A DNA stretch of 64,000 nucleotides from assembly GCF_021869535.1 (NCBI RefSeq), contig NW_026262659.1:12516321-12580320 (forward strand). Direction: 5' to 3'. Source of the stretch: Mytilus californianus. Lineage: Eukaryota; Mollusca; Bivalvia; Mytilida; Mytilidae. Shown here piece after piece: positions 10,738 to 21,503 of this stretch. Under the pieces are notes generated by a model, which worked only from the letters and a program-made list of their open reading frames with translations, ran no database searches and was not told the origin of the DNA. Numbering within the stretch: position 1 is the stretch's first letter; the number at the start of each line of letters is the position of its first letter. The translations under genes were made by a program, and so were the position numbers.

Positions 10738-10875
10738 AATCAGTATTGTTAAAATAACTGACACTGAAGAAGGCTATTTGTTAAGCCGAAATATTTGTCA
10801 ACACGATTTATTAACAACATCTTCGTATAATACCATCTTATATTAGTATCGTTGTGCAAATCTCTAGACTTATAT
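10738..10875 (+). repeat. PLE copy B, downstream terminal repeat, truncated
   Basis: Matches the first ~135 bp of the upstream pLTR, through TCTCTAGACTTATATA, then stops. It is joined to a satellite unit through TATTATA. The junction lies in AT-rich sequence at the same satellite position used by the (TA)n junctions near 1519 and 13333. Confidence 0.8.
10758..10801 (+). ncRNA. Hammerhead-like ribozyme in PLE terminal repeat, copy B downstream
   Basis: Same motif as at 7588, but helix I reads CTGACA opposite TGTCAA, which loses one base pair at its outer end. The core CTGAAGA...GAAA and helix II GGCT/AGCC are unchanged. Confidence 0.55.
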
Positions 10876-11141
10876 ATTATAAACAAGTCTAAATTGAAAA
10901 CAACGTTCAAACCTATGATTGCATTGGATAAAATCCGCAATTTTTATACGTGTGCATGCAAAACAAATTTCTTAATAGAGTGGTCTAAATACAGCACAAA
11001 CAACATTTTCCAAAAGACCAAAAATAGTGCAAAAGTATATTTTAACAAAACGCATTTGACTAGCAGGTCGAACAACGGATGTTCTTAAACCCTGCTGACT
11101 GCCATGGCGATTGCCAAATAAACGGATCACCAGATGTAAAA

Positions 11142-11564
11142 GCCCCCAAGGGTGACTGGGGATTAGAAATATGGTCACCATTGGTCTTCCTCCGACCGGC
11201 AGTAAAACCCTTGCTAAAGTGGGGCGTCCGTTTGGCTGTGCGGGATGTACAAATTTGCAGCCACGTCCGGTCAGACTGGGGACGTTAAATCCGATGCCTC
11301 GTGTAAAGAGAGTGCCACGCTCTTTGCACGTTAAGAACCCTTGCAACAACTCTTTGAGGGTCCGTAGGGGACCTGTTGCAAGGCTAAATTTCTGTCCCTA
11401 TCCAATATACCCTCATTTCCCGTGGCAGTCTAAATTTCTCCGACCTCAATCCCAGACGTCTCCATTACAGAACCTACCTATTACATTTATTGTTAATTTG
11501 TTCTCGTCCTGAATATGCATGAAATATTTGCCACTGGACGTTAAGCAACCAACAATCAATCAAT
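11142..11564 (+). mobile_element. SINE-like element with 12-bp target duplication
   Basis: CCAGATGTAAAA occurs at 11130-11141 and again at 11565-11576, and precise removal of one copy restores the satellite unit. The insert begins GCCCCCAAGGGTGACTGGGG and ends in ACCAACAATCAATCAAT, a short (AATC)n tail. A 12-bp target duplication with a simple-repeat tail points to LINE-driven retroposition. A second copy is at 23356-23805 and an inverted relic at 29517-29766. I see no tRNA-like promoter, so it could also be a truncated LINE 3' end. Confidence 0.8.
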
Positions 11565-11668
11565 CCAGATGTAAAAATGGATCTTAATTTATTAATTAAA
11601 TATCAAACAGAAAACAATAAACTTGCGGAAAAGATGGTATACCGCAAACATGAGGTGCAAAAATTTGT

Positions 11669-11712
11669 ACACCATATCCGGATTTCGACAATTAATGTCT
11701 CTTCAGTGATGT
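11669..11712 (-). ncRNA. Hammerhead ribozyme, satellite array 2
   Basis: Complete core and helices as in the copy at 2873-2916. Predicted cleavage on minus lies between 11675 and 11674. Confidence 0.8.
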
Positions 11713-12206
11713 TAGGAATCGAAACGGTATTTGGAAGGCCATATAATTTACTACAATTTGGGATTGACTCTTGAATTTTGAAGAGTCAAAATAGGATGAA
11801 CGGATCATATAAACCCGAAGGCAAATATAATACAAGCCCAAACGAAAAAATATAAACAAGTCTAAATTGAAAACAACGTTCAAACCTATGATTGCGTTGG
11901 ATAAAAACCGCAATTTTTATACGTGTGCATGCAAAACAAATTTCGTAATAGAGTGGTCTAAATACAGCACAAACAACATTTTCCAAAAGACCAAAAAGAG
12001 TGAAAAAGTATCTTTTAACAAAACGCATTTGACTAGCAGGTCGAACAACGGATGTTCTTAAACCCTGCTGACTGTCATGGCGATTGCCAAATAAACGGAT
12101 CACCAGATGTAAAAATGGATCTTAATTTATTAATTAAATATCAAACAGAAAACAATAAACTTGCGGAAAAGATGGTATACCGCAAACATGAGGTGCAAAA
12201 ATTTGT

Positions 12207-12250
12207 ACACCATATCCGGATTTCGACAATTAATGTCTCTTCAGTGATGT
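12207..12250 (-). ncRNA. Hammerhead ribozyme, satellite array 2
   Basis: Complete core and helices. The predicted cleavage site is 538 bp from that of the preceding unit. Confidence 0.8.
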
Positions 12251-12743
12251 TAGGAATCGAAACGGTATTTGGAAGGCCATATAATTTACTTCAATTTGGG
12301 ATTGACTCTTGAATTTTGAAGAGTCAAAATAGGATGAACGGATCATATAAACCCGAAGGCAAATATAATACAAGCCCAAACGAAAAAATATAAACAAGTC
12401 TAAATTGAAAACAACGTTCAAACCTATGATTGCGTTGGATAAAAACCGCAATTTTTATACGTGTGCATGCAAACAAATTTCTTAATAGAGTGGTCTAAAT
12501 ACAGCACAAACAACATTTTCCAAAAGACCAAAAATAGTGAAAAAGTATATTTTTGCAAAACGCATTTGACTAGCAGGTCGAACAACGGATGTTCCTGAAC
12601 CCTGCTGACTGCCATGGCGATTGCCAAATAAACGGATCATCAGATGTAAAAATGGATCTTAATTTATTAATTAAATATCAAACAGAAAACAATAAACTGG
12701 CGGAAAAGATGGTATACCGCAAACATGAGGTGCAAAAATTTGT

Positions 12744-12787
12744 ACACCATATCCGGATTTCGACAATTAATGTCTCTTCAGTGATGT
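12744..12787 (-). ncRNA. Hammerhead ribozyme, satellite array 2
   Basis: Complete core and helices. The predicted cleavage site is 537 bp from that of the preceding unit. Confidence 0.8.
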
Positions 12788-13021
12788 TAGGAATCGAAAC
12801 GGTAATTGGAAGGCCATATAATTTACCTCAATTTGGAATTGACTCTTGAATTTTCGAAGAGTCAAAATAGGATGAACGGATCATATAAACCCGAAGGCAA
12901 ATATAATACAAGCCCAAACGAAAAAATATAAACAAATCTAAATTGAAAACAACGTTCAAACATATGATTGCGTTGGATAAAAACGCATTATATGGCCTTC
13001 CAAATACCGTTTCGATTCCTA

Positions 13022-13065
13022 ACATCACTGAAGAGACATTAATTGTCGAAATCCGGATATGGTGT
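13022..13065 (+). ncRNA. Hammerhead ribozyme, satellite array 2, inverted unit
   Basis: Complete core (CTGAAGA, GAAA), helix II GACA/TGTC and helix I ACATCA/TGGTGT on the plus strand, in the inverted partial unit left of the (TA)n tract. Confidence 0.8.
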
Positions 13066-13268
13066 ACAAATTTTTGCACCTCATGTTTGCGGTATACCAT
13101 CTTTTCCGCAAGTTTATTGTTTTCTGTTTGATATTTAATTAATAAATTAAGATCCATTTTTACATCTGGTTATCCGTTTATTTGGCAATCGCCATGGCAG
13201 TCAGCAGGGTTTAAGAACATCCGTTGTTCGACCTGCTAGTCAAATGCGTTTTGTTAAAATATACTTTT

Positions 13269-13273
<5 letters not shown>

Positions 13274-13332
<59 letters not shown>
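13274..13332. repeat. (TA)n microsatellite at a satellite palindrome centre
   Basis: About 29 TA dinucleotides separate an inverted satellite unit on the left from a direct one on the right. This is the same layout as the shorter TA tract at 1517-1551 in array 1. Confidence 0.9.
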
Positions 13333-13334
<2 letters not shown>

Positions 13335-13714
13335 AGTCTAAATTGAAAACAACGTTCAAACCTATGATTGCGTTGTTCGATAAAAACCGCAATTTTTATA
13401 CGTGTGCATGTAAAACAAATTTCGTTGTAGAGGGGTCTAAATACAGCACAAACAACATTTTTCAAAAAGACCAAAAGAGTAAAAAAAAAGGATATTGTAA
13501 CGAAACGCATTTGACTAAAAGGTCGAACAACTGATGTTCTTAAACCCTGCTGACTGCCATTAACGATTGGCAAATACATTGATGACAAAGATGTAACAAA
13601 ATGGATCTTTATATTAATTTAAATACCAAACAGAAAACAATAAACTTGTGGCAAAGATGGTAAACCACAAACATGAGGTGCTTAAATTTTTTTTACACCA
13701 TATATATATAGATA

Positions 13715-14505
13715 CATAGGTAGACATATACATATATTAATTTACAGTGATTGTATGTTTCTAAAAATAGATTAGCATCCTGTAATCATACTGAATAGAT
13801 GAGTAGATGATCATTTCTGTACACTAAAAATAATAATTCATGTATTGTATCAGATATCCTTGTTTAATTCCTACGCGAAGGTAACGCCTCCCGAAACGAA
13901 AGCTTATTTTTTATAAGCTATAGTTAGAGGAGGGGATAAGGTGTCTGAGCAATGCCAGGCGGTGTTGTCGTGGACGTTAGAAATAAAAAGTACAGGTTCC
14001 AGCCCCGCTCGGGGTGGAAGTAACGAATCAGATCTACTCTAACATCGTTAGGTTGATTTTCTAGTCACTTCATACATATTCTTACGCCTGGTATTTTTTA
14101 AACATAAGAAATCCGATGGACAAGGTATAATTTGCAGTTGTCACTACACATAGGCAGACATATACATATATTAATTAACAGTGATTGTATGCCTTTAAAA
14201 ATATATTAGCATCCTGTAATTATACTGAAGAGATGAGTAGATGATCATTTCTGTACACTAAAAATAATACTTCGTGTATTGTATCAGATATCCTTGTTTA
14301 TTTCCTACGAGAAGGTAACACATCCCGAAACGAAAGCTTATTTTTTATGAGCTATAGTTAGAGGAGGGGATAAGGTCTCTGCGCAATGCTAGGCGGTGTT
14401 GTCGTAGAAGTTAGAAATAAAAAGTACAGGTTCCAGCCCCGCTCGGGGAGGAAGTAACGAATCAGATCTACTCTAACATCGTTATGTTGATTTTCTAGGC
14501 ACTTT
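13715..14505 (+). repeat. 434-bp tandem duplication containing a tRNA-like SINE
   Basis: AGACATATACATATATTAA at 13722 recurs at 14156, and similarity continues through the unit, giving a 434-bp period. Each copy contains a SINE-like segment (about 13925-14065 and 14355-14500) with a degenerate B box in GGTTCCAGCCCC, then GCTCGGGG and the tail AACGAATCAGATCTACTCTA. That tail is shared with the SINE at 4520-4650. The two copies differ by scattered substitutions. Confidence 0.75.
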
Positions 14506-17500
14506 TATATATTTATATAATCTATTCAAAAAGAAGAGATTTTAATTTTATATGAATATGTACAAGTACGTTCTTTATCAAAGGTAAACTTTCATAAAGT
14601 ATGAATGTATGCCTTTATAATTTCAAAATTACAAAAAAATAATAAAATAAAAAAGGATAATATATCTTGCATACCACACAAACATATTTCATAGCTTGGT
14701 GGTTTTTGTTGTTCTCCCCCCCCCCCCCCCCCTCCCTCCAAAAAAAATAAAATAAAACAAGCCTTAAATTTTTGTGTACAAAATTAGTTTATTTTCCTGT
14801 TATTTCAGAATGTATTATATTCGAACATAGCTTACCTCTCAGATGAAAAACATTGTCATTTGCTGATGTTACTCTAAAAGAAACATTGTCTTTCCTTACA
14901 CTTATATCTGAAAGCTGAGAGAGCGGTATTTGAAACAAAGTAGCAATACAAACAATTAGTTAATGAAAAACATTATGGCAAATAGAAATTCAACAAAAAT
15001 ATGCTTCATGCTGTGGTGTAATCTATATTTATTCAACTCGTGGTTCGTTTGATATCAGTTCTTTTTTTAGCAAAATTCAATAATGACGTAAATACTTTTT
15101 GCTTTCCTGCGAATTTCCCTGTAATGACATCTTGAAACAAAGCGACCATGCCTACTGACGTGTCATAAAAAGAACGCATCTTTTTGCAGATCATTTGAAA
15201 AGGAGGATTACACTTGTTTGCATATAGTCTTAAAATCATTAGAGAAACAGATTTTAACGCCAAATCGCATGCAAAACGACAATTCTGCACTCTTGACAGT
15301 AAGTTTTTAAGTTTTTTTTAAAAGCTCAATATGTAACTGTCTGGATTGGAGTAATATCGTTTCACATTATATGCAGTCGTAGAATCTATGCGTGTATGCA
15401 TATAACTGTTCTATATCTGCTTAATATTCACTATATTATAAAGTATATACATTGTCTTCATTCTTCTTTAAAAAATGATATGTACGTTCTGAATCTTGAA
15501 ACTGAACACGTAAATTTTAAAGAGGGAAGAAAGTAGCCGAAGACAAATCGTATTTTAATTAAAACACAACACATTTTACGGTTGGTTTTCTTCCGTTGTG
15601 GAAAACTTTTTCGATTATAAAATATGCTGTATCACCCTCTCAGTTACGTGAAATTAAAGTTATTATATTTCTTTTATAATTTTCTTTTAAATTTTGAATT
15701 AAAAGTCATAATCTATGACAACATAACTACCATTTAATGCATTGAATAAATTGCATGATACAGCGTTTCCCTGAAATGTAATATAATATGAGCCAGGGTA
15801 GGGGTGAAGTAGAATGATAATGCATGTTTATCTATAAATCTTGCTCTCTTCAATAATATTCAGCACCTATATATGACCGATGGCTGACTACTATTTAGAT
15901 ATTTTACTGTGACTGGACTGTTATGTTTTTGATCTTTGATGTTTATTTAAACAACATTCAATTAATTGGGCTTTGTGACATTTTCAGATTGGGATTTTAC
16001 ATTTCTATAATGTTATAAAATTGTTTTTCCTCTCTAAAAAATATGTGTTTTAACTTCTACTGTCAAAGGACTACACTTATTGAAGTAAAGCAAGTAACAA
16101 TAAATTATTAGATAATTAAGTGTACTGAAAAAATTCAGAGATATCAAAGGGGCAGTTCAAATCATAGGTGAAGCAAGGTCAAAACGAGCGACGAAATAAA
16201 AAGTCCACAAAACACTGCATAGGAATCCAAAGATTCAGTTACACGAATCTCAACAACAGTTCCTAGCAACGACCGATATGTTATATATTCCTGTTTAAGC
16301 TGGTTGTTGAAACATATCCAGCATAATACATCTCGCAATAGCGTTTCTGCATACTAAAACTTATGTGACCGTTCAAGCCTTCACTTTTAAGTCGACTTTT
16401 CGATTTATACTTTTCAGTGACTCTGCTTGTGACCTAATTATAAAGCTCAAAAGAAAAATGGATAATGTACAAATCATCGAATTTAAATGGCGCGTTCTGC
16501 TATTTTAGAAGTTTAGACATCATCAACACCCAATATTCGATTTACTGGATTTCGTATTTATCATTTTACTGTATGTATACAGCAGTGAGTGGGGACTTAT
16601 AAATACATACTTGGTGGAACGTGTATGTGTATTAAACTGTTAAAATAAATACCAGTAACATGATTTCATCCCTAGGTTTCTTGTTTTCCTGATTTGGTTT
16701 TTCCTGTAATATAAAATAATTGTTTTGATATTGAATATAAGTTATCTTTTATATCAAAGAGTAAACAACGTGATCGTTTTAACACAAAAATGTAATAAAT
16801 CAAATATATATTTCCTAGGCTGATGTAAAAATATCACCAAATGCTAAACAGTAATATCGCCTTAAAACATTTTATCGGTTGTCACTGTCAACTCTTTCTA
16901 GTACTTCTACATGTTCTATTACAAGTATCAAATAAAAGCAGGAATATCCAAACACATTTGAAATTAGATAGTTAAATATTGCATTTATTGTAAACCGGTC
17001 ACATTTCTTGTGGAATAATCCACAAGTTGTTTTTTCATTATCATAGTTTTTCATACATCATTTTAAAACCTGACTTGCTCTGTTTCTATAGTGATTAACG
17101 TTAACCAATGTTTTCCTTACACACATAGAATATCCTAACGAGAAGTATTTTTGTCTTATTAAGAATGGTTTTTCATTTTTTATATATCAATATGTCAATC
17201 TATCAGACGTCCTTACACATTTGTCTTGCTGAATTCATTCTCCTGAATATTGTGTTTAAAACAAATATTATTCAAAAAATAGTTTTCACTACTATGGAAA
17301 GTATCTCGTCGGAACTTTTACAAGCGGACTATACGGGTAAGGTTTTTACTTATTGTTGAAAGCTGTTTGGTGACCTATATTTACTTACTTCCGATTTGTG
17401 TCGTTATCTGGTTGATATATATCTAAACGGCAACAGTACCACATGTTTTGATTTTTATTGTATCTGGTATCAGGTTTGTTCAGAATCTAAAATATCATAC

Positions 17501-17700
17501 TAAGAACGCCGTAAAACAATGTTGAAAAAAGCAGAGTTTGAATCGTTTGATTGAAGATAAAAAGTTCAATGCGTTCGAACAATCAATCAACTGGGTTATA
17601 ACTGACCTAAAATTTTATATTTCTATTTCACACAACTTCCCAAATGAGTATCAAAACCAACAAGTGTAATGAAATGGTCAGATTGCTGATCATAGTATGT
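14506..17700. other. AT-rich non-coding stretch
   Basis: A C-homopolymer run lies at about 14717-14732. Apart from the doubtful minus-strand ORF listed next, I see no gene, RNA or repeat I can name. An ACAGTAAGT donor-like site at about 15296 on plus lacks a supporting ORF. Confidence 0.5.
15033..15290 (-). CDS. Doubtful 85-codon ORF of unknown function
   Basis: The open frame begins at a GTG, not an ATG; the first internal ATG lies 18 codons in. It reads ...FQMICKKMRSFYDTSVGMV... and ends in a TGA at its left end. The composition is mixed and soluble-looking, with no signal peptide, transmembrane segment or family motif I recognise. It could be part of an exon, an old repeat or chance. Confidence 0.15.
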   Translation of the reverse strand: MQNCRFACDLALKSVSLMILRLYANKCNPPFQMICKKMRSFYDTSVGMVALFQDVITGKFAGKQKVFTSLLNFAKKRTDIKRTTS

Positions 17701-19440
17701 CAATTAGAAGCAAAAAATTATAGGCCTATTACTTTATTGTCATGTCTCGGTAAGATTTTTACATCTATTCTTAATGATAGATTGGGGGAATTTGTTGATG
17801 AACTAAATATCTTGAACGAAAACCAAGCAGGCTTCCGACAGGGCTACTCTACCAACGATCATATTTTTTCATTATATGCACTCTTCGAGTTGCTATGTGT
17901 CAAACGAAAAAAATTACATTGTGTATTCGTTGACTTTGAAAAAGCCTTCGACTTTGTTCAAAGAAACTCACTTCTGTATAAGCTTGTTTTAAATAAGATA
18001 ACTGGTAAATTTCTTAGAATTGTAGAAAATTTGTATAAAGATGTTAAATCAAGAGTTGTACATAATAATGAAGCATCTGACATGTTTGTAAGTGATATTG
18101 GAGTCCGCCAAGGAGAAAATCTTTCTCCTTTATTATTTTCTTTATATTTAAATGATCTTCATGGATTTTTAGAAAATAGCGATTTAAAAGGTATACATTC
18201 AATTACTTCTGATATAGAAGATGAACTGGATATTTATTTTAAGATATTTGTCTTATTGTATGCTGACGATTCGATTTTACTCGCTGAGACAAGCACAGAT
18301 CTGCAATTACTTTTAAATAGTTTTTCTCAATATTGTGAAAAGTGGAAACTTAAAATTAATGTTAACAAGACAAAGGTAATGATATTTTCAAAAGGTAGAC
18401 CACAGAAGTTTTATATTAATAACGAAGAGATAGAAATTGTTAAGAAGTATAAATACCTTGGTGTTATATTCTCTAGAAATGCTTCTTTTTTTGCAACTAG
18501 AAAATATCTTAAAGATCAAGCTACTAGAGCTATGTATTGTGTTATTAAGAAGTGTAGATCTAACCATCTATCTATAGAATGCCAGCTCGATATGTTTGAT
18601 AAAGCTGTTTAACCTATACTTTTATATGGGGCCGAAATCTGGGGATACGAAAATCTTGACATTTTGGAAAGGGTACATTTGAGTTTTTGTAAACATGTTT
18701 TACGGTTAAAAAGATCGACTCCAAATTTTATGGTTTACGGGGAATTGGGAAGATATCCTATTTCTTTATACGTTAAATTACGGATGATAAAATTTTGGTG
18801 TAACCTTCTTGATAACACACTTGATAACAAGATTTCGTCAATGTTATATAAGTTGATATATATTAATTTTAATAAGTATGGAATTGAAACAAATGGTTGT
18901 TATGAATCAAAAGTATTTTTGATAATTGTGGAATGTCAAACATATGGCAAAAAACAAGATTGTATCTCAAAAAAATGGATTGTATTAAGCATTGAAGAAA
19001 AGTTAAGAGATCAGTTTAGACAAGAATGGCTAGCAAATGTAAATCAATCATCAAAAGGTCTATGTTATAAATTATTCAAAACAGAACTTAAATTTGAAAA
19101 TTATATTTCAATTTTATCATTAAATAATGCACTGAAACTATGTAAATTTAGATGTGGCAATCACCGTTTGCCAGTGGAGACAGGGAGGTGGAAAAATGTT
19201 CATAGACCCGAAAGACTATGCCACCTTTGTGAATCTACTGACATCGGCGATGAATTCCATTATGTAATGTCTTGTCCTTTTTTCAAAAAAGAACGATATA
19301 AATATTTACCACACTATTGTTGTACAAATGTTAATATTCTTAAATTTAAAAATGTATTCACTACAGTCAATATTGTCTTACTAGAAAAATTGTGTAGATT
19401 TATAAACTATATATCAGTGAAAGTCTGTCCTCCTGGTTAA
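17701..19440 (+). pseudogene. LINE ORF2 reverse transcriptase with one in-frame stop
   Basis: Reverse transcribes LINE RNA at a nicked target. Visible in order: NYRPITLLSCLGKIF, then NENQAGFRQGYSTNDHI, VDFEKAFDFV (motif A, catalytic Asp), RQGENLSPLLFSLYLND (motif B), LLYADDSILLA (motif C, the YADD box) and KYLGVIF. The C-terminal part has CHLCEST...HYVMSCPFF, a cysteine/histidine knuckle common in LINE C-termini. A single TAA at 18610-18612 interrupts an otherwise continuous frame, so the insertion is young or recently disabled. The 5' limit is where homology to RT begins. I cannot fix the clade by eye; Jockey/I-like groups are candidates. Confidence 0.85.
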
Positions 19441-19560
19441 ATTACATTTATTTATGTATATTTCACACATGCAAAATATGTTGTATTTTGTTTATATTTT
19501 CATCTCTGTAACTATGTCATTTAGTTAATGAGAATAAAGATCTATCTATCTATCTACGTA
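17701..19560 (+). mobile_element. 5'-truncated LINE (non-LTR retrotransposon)
   Basis: Contains the RT domain and C-terminal region of a LINE ORF2, a short 3' UTR with AATAAAG near 19535, and a (TATC)n tail at about 19541-19555. A short tandem tail of this kind is typical of LINE insertions. The upstream endonuclease and ORF1 are missing. I found no obvious target duplication. Confidence 0.8.
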
Positions 19561-21238
19561 ATGTTGCAACATGTTTTCTTCGTGGATTTAGTCCAATGGA
19601 GGTACACAGACTATTCACCATAAAGAAGGTGGAATTATCTTTAGCGTAATAGCCATTAATGGGAAAATATTATTCGAATCATAAAACGGTACAGGAATTT
19701 CTACAATTAGTGAAGCTTTACAATATCGACATAAAGATGTATTGACATAAGTAAAAAAAGAATCAGAAACCAATCAAAACAATAAATAAGGACAATGCAT
19801 CAGTCCGAAAATGATCCGGGGACACAGTTATCGTCCTTTAATTTTCGAAGTCTACAAACATCTTTAGTTAAAAAAGTGTATAACAATTATTTACTTACAC
19901 TATCCAATTCAATCAGTAAGTAGGAGGGATTTGGGGAGGGAGGGGTGAAAGTACCAAATTTAGGACATGAATTTTTTATTAGAGTAGTGATTTAGTCCAG
20001 ATTAAAAAAGGTATAAAATTAGTATGTCTGAAGCAGTCAAACTTTAACCTTTCACCTTAACACAAAACTTTCGATAGTTTGAATTAAACAAAAGACTTTT
20101 CAATAACTTAATTTGTATAATTTGTTTCCAAAGGTAATGCACTAACCCGTAAGAATATTTTTTTAATAGAGCAGGTGAAATTTTATTTTACTTGTGTTTT
20201 TTTCTTTTTGTTTAAAAAAATGCAGCACGAAATAAATGTGTTCTGATGCAAAAGAACCAAAAAAGAAGCGACAACGATATACATTTAAAGGAAATTACAA
20301 GCATCCTAATCAAGACGTATAACCGACCGTGCGAGTTTAGGTCTTTTCACATCCCCAAGTAGTAAGACACAAGTCATGTCTTCTTTGACTGTTCAGGACG
20401 TTAAAATACTAAATCCCTGGGATGTGTTTTAGTTGATTTTAGTCTCTGATGCATGATTTTTTATTATTAATTGTTTTGGCTTTTAACTAGCTGCCAGTAA
20501 CTGCAAGTACTCTCAAATCGAAATTTCTTGTTAATTTGACCTATTTGTTATGCTTTTTTGTTATTTAATGTTAACATGGATCTTGTCTATATACCAGCTT
20601 TGATTATTTGGAATTACTACAAATTTTCACTTCTTCGTACTATGAACATCAAAATTATTTCATTTATCCTTAAATACTGTTCTTGCACCTGTACAGAAAG
20701 TTTTATCTAGCACTAATTGTATAGTTGTAAAGTTGATATTCACCCCATATGTACCAAGTGTTAGATTAGTTTTATTGATATTAAAGAAATTTCTTGGTAT
20801 TCCTAAACGGAAGATTTTATACACACGGAAGAAGAAGTATACTTAACAACAAAATTATTTTCATTTACCTGTGTATGATATGACGCAGGTTTTTTCAAAA
20901 GTGATGATTTTCTAAAAATTGTTTAACATTTCACAGTGGTATCATACTTTAACTTTGTTTATACCTGTTTATTTACTTTTGACCTTAATTATTTATCCCT
21001 TATAATTTTTATTAACTATGTATTTGCATTCAGGTATCACAGATCAAATTTATTCGTACATTGTGTGTTAATTTGCGTTTTTTGATTGAGTTAACCCTTC
21101 CATTTGATATTGTATAGCGTGTCTTTCTATGTTGTGATGTTATACTATTGTTTCAGAAAAGGGAGAAGGTTTTGTACCATTAAAACGTTTAATCCCGCTG
21201 CAAATGTTTGCACCTGTCCTAAGTCAGGAATCTGATGT
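19561..21238. other. AT-rich non-coding stretch
   Basis: No coding frame, RNA gene or named repeat is visible. Confidence 0.5.
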
Positions 21239-21503
21239 ACAGTAGTTGTCGTCTGTTTATGTAATTCATACGTGTTTCTCGTTTCTCGTTTTTATATAGA
21301 TTAGACAGTTGGTTTTCCCGTTTGAATGGTTTTACACTAGTAATTTTTGGGGCCCTTTATAGCTTGCTGTTCGGTTTGAGCCAAGGCTCCGTGTTGAAGG
21401 CCGTACCTTGACATATAATGGTTTACTTTTATAAATTGTTACTTGGATGGAGAGTTGTCTCATTGGCACTCATACCACATCTTCCTATATCTATATAACA
21501 CAA
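21239..21503 (+). repeat. Dispersed repeat R2, copy 1
   Basis: Landmarks: GTTTCTCGTTTCTCGTTTTT, AGCCAAGGCTCCGTGTTGAA, GGCCGTACCTTGAC and GAGTTGTCTCATTGGCACTC, ending near CATCTTCCTATATCTATA. A second full copy is at 47340-47602, an inverted part at 54519-54638 and a scrap near 4138. No ORF is shared. From memory this is a very common mussel repeat; its class is unclear. Confidence 0.7.

Larger units (their letters stand above)
7563..10875 (+). mobile_element. Penelope-like retroelement, copy B (nearly full length)
   Basis: Order: upstream pLTR (7563-7793), 5' leader, coding region (7871-10541), 3' UTR, downstream pLTR truncated at about 10875. The downstream pLTR ends after CTCTAGACTTATATA and joins an array 2 satellite unit at AAACAAGTCTAAATTG. 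The full domain order (N-terminal region, RT, cysteine cluster, GIY-YIG) is still visible, though the frame is broken. Confidence 0.85.
10876..13710 (-). repeat. Hammerhead-bearing ~540-bp satellite, array 2
   Basis: The landmark GATGTTC(T/C)T(A/G)AACCCTG falls at 11079, 12052 and 12589. After subtracting the SINE-like insertion at 11142-11564, the periods are about 538 and 537 bp. The array continues to about 12983, then an inverted partial unit (12984-13273), (TA)n (13274-13332), and a direct partial unit that decays by 13710. Array 2 units share changes not seen in array 1 (CACCAGATGTAAAAATGG instead of CACAGATGTAACACAATGG), so the two arrays were homogenised separately. Confidence 0.85.

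Noticed and set aside
14220-14250. CTGAAGA at about 14226 in the SINE duplication
   Set aside because: No GAAA box at a suitable distance and no helix II; the parallel copy at 13790 reads CTGAATA.
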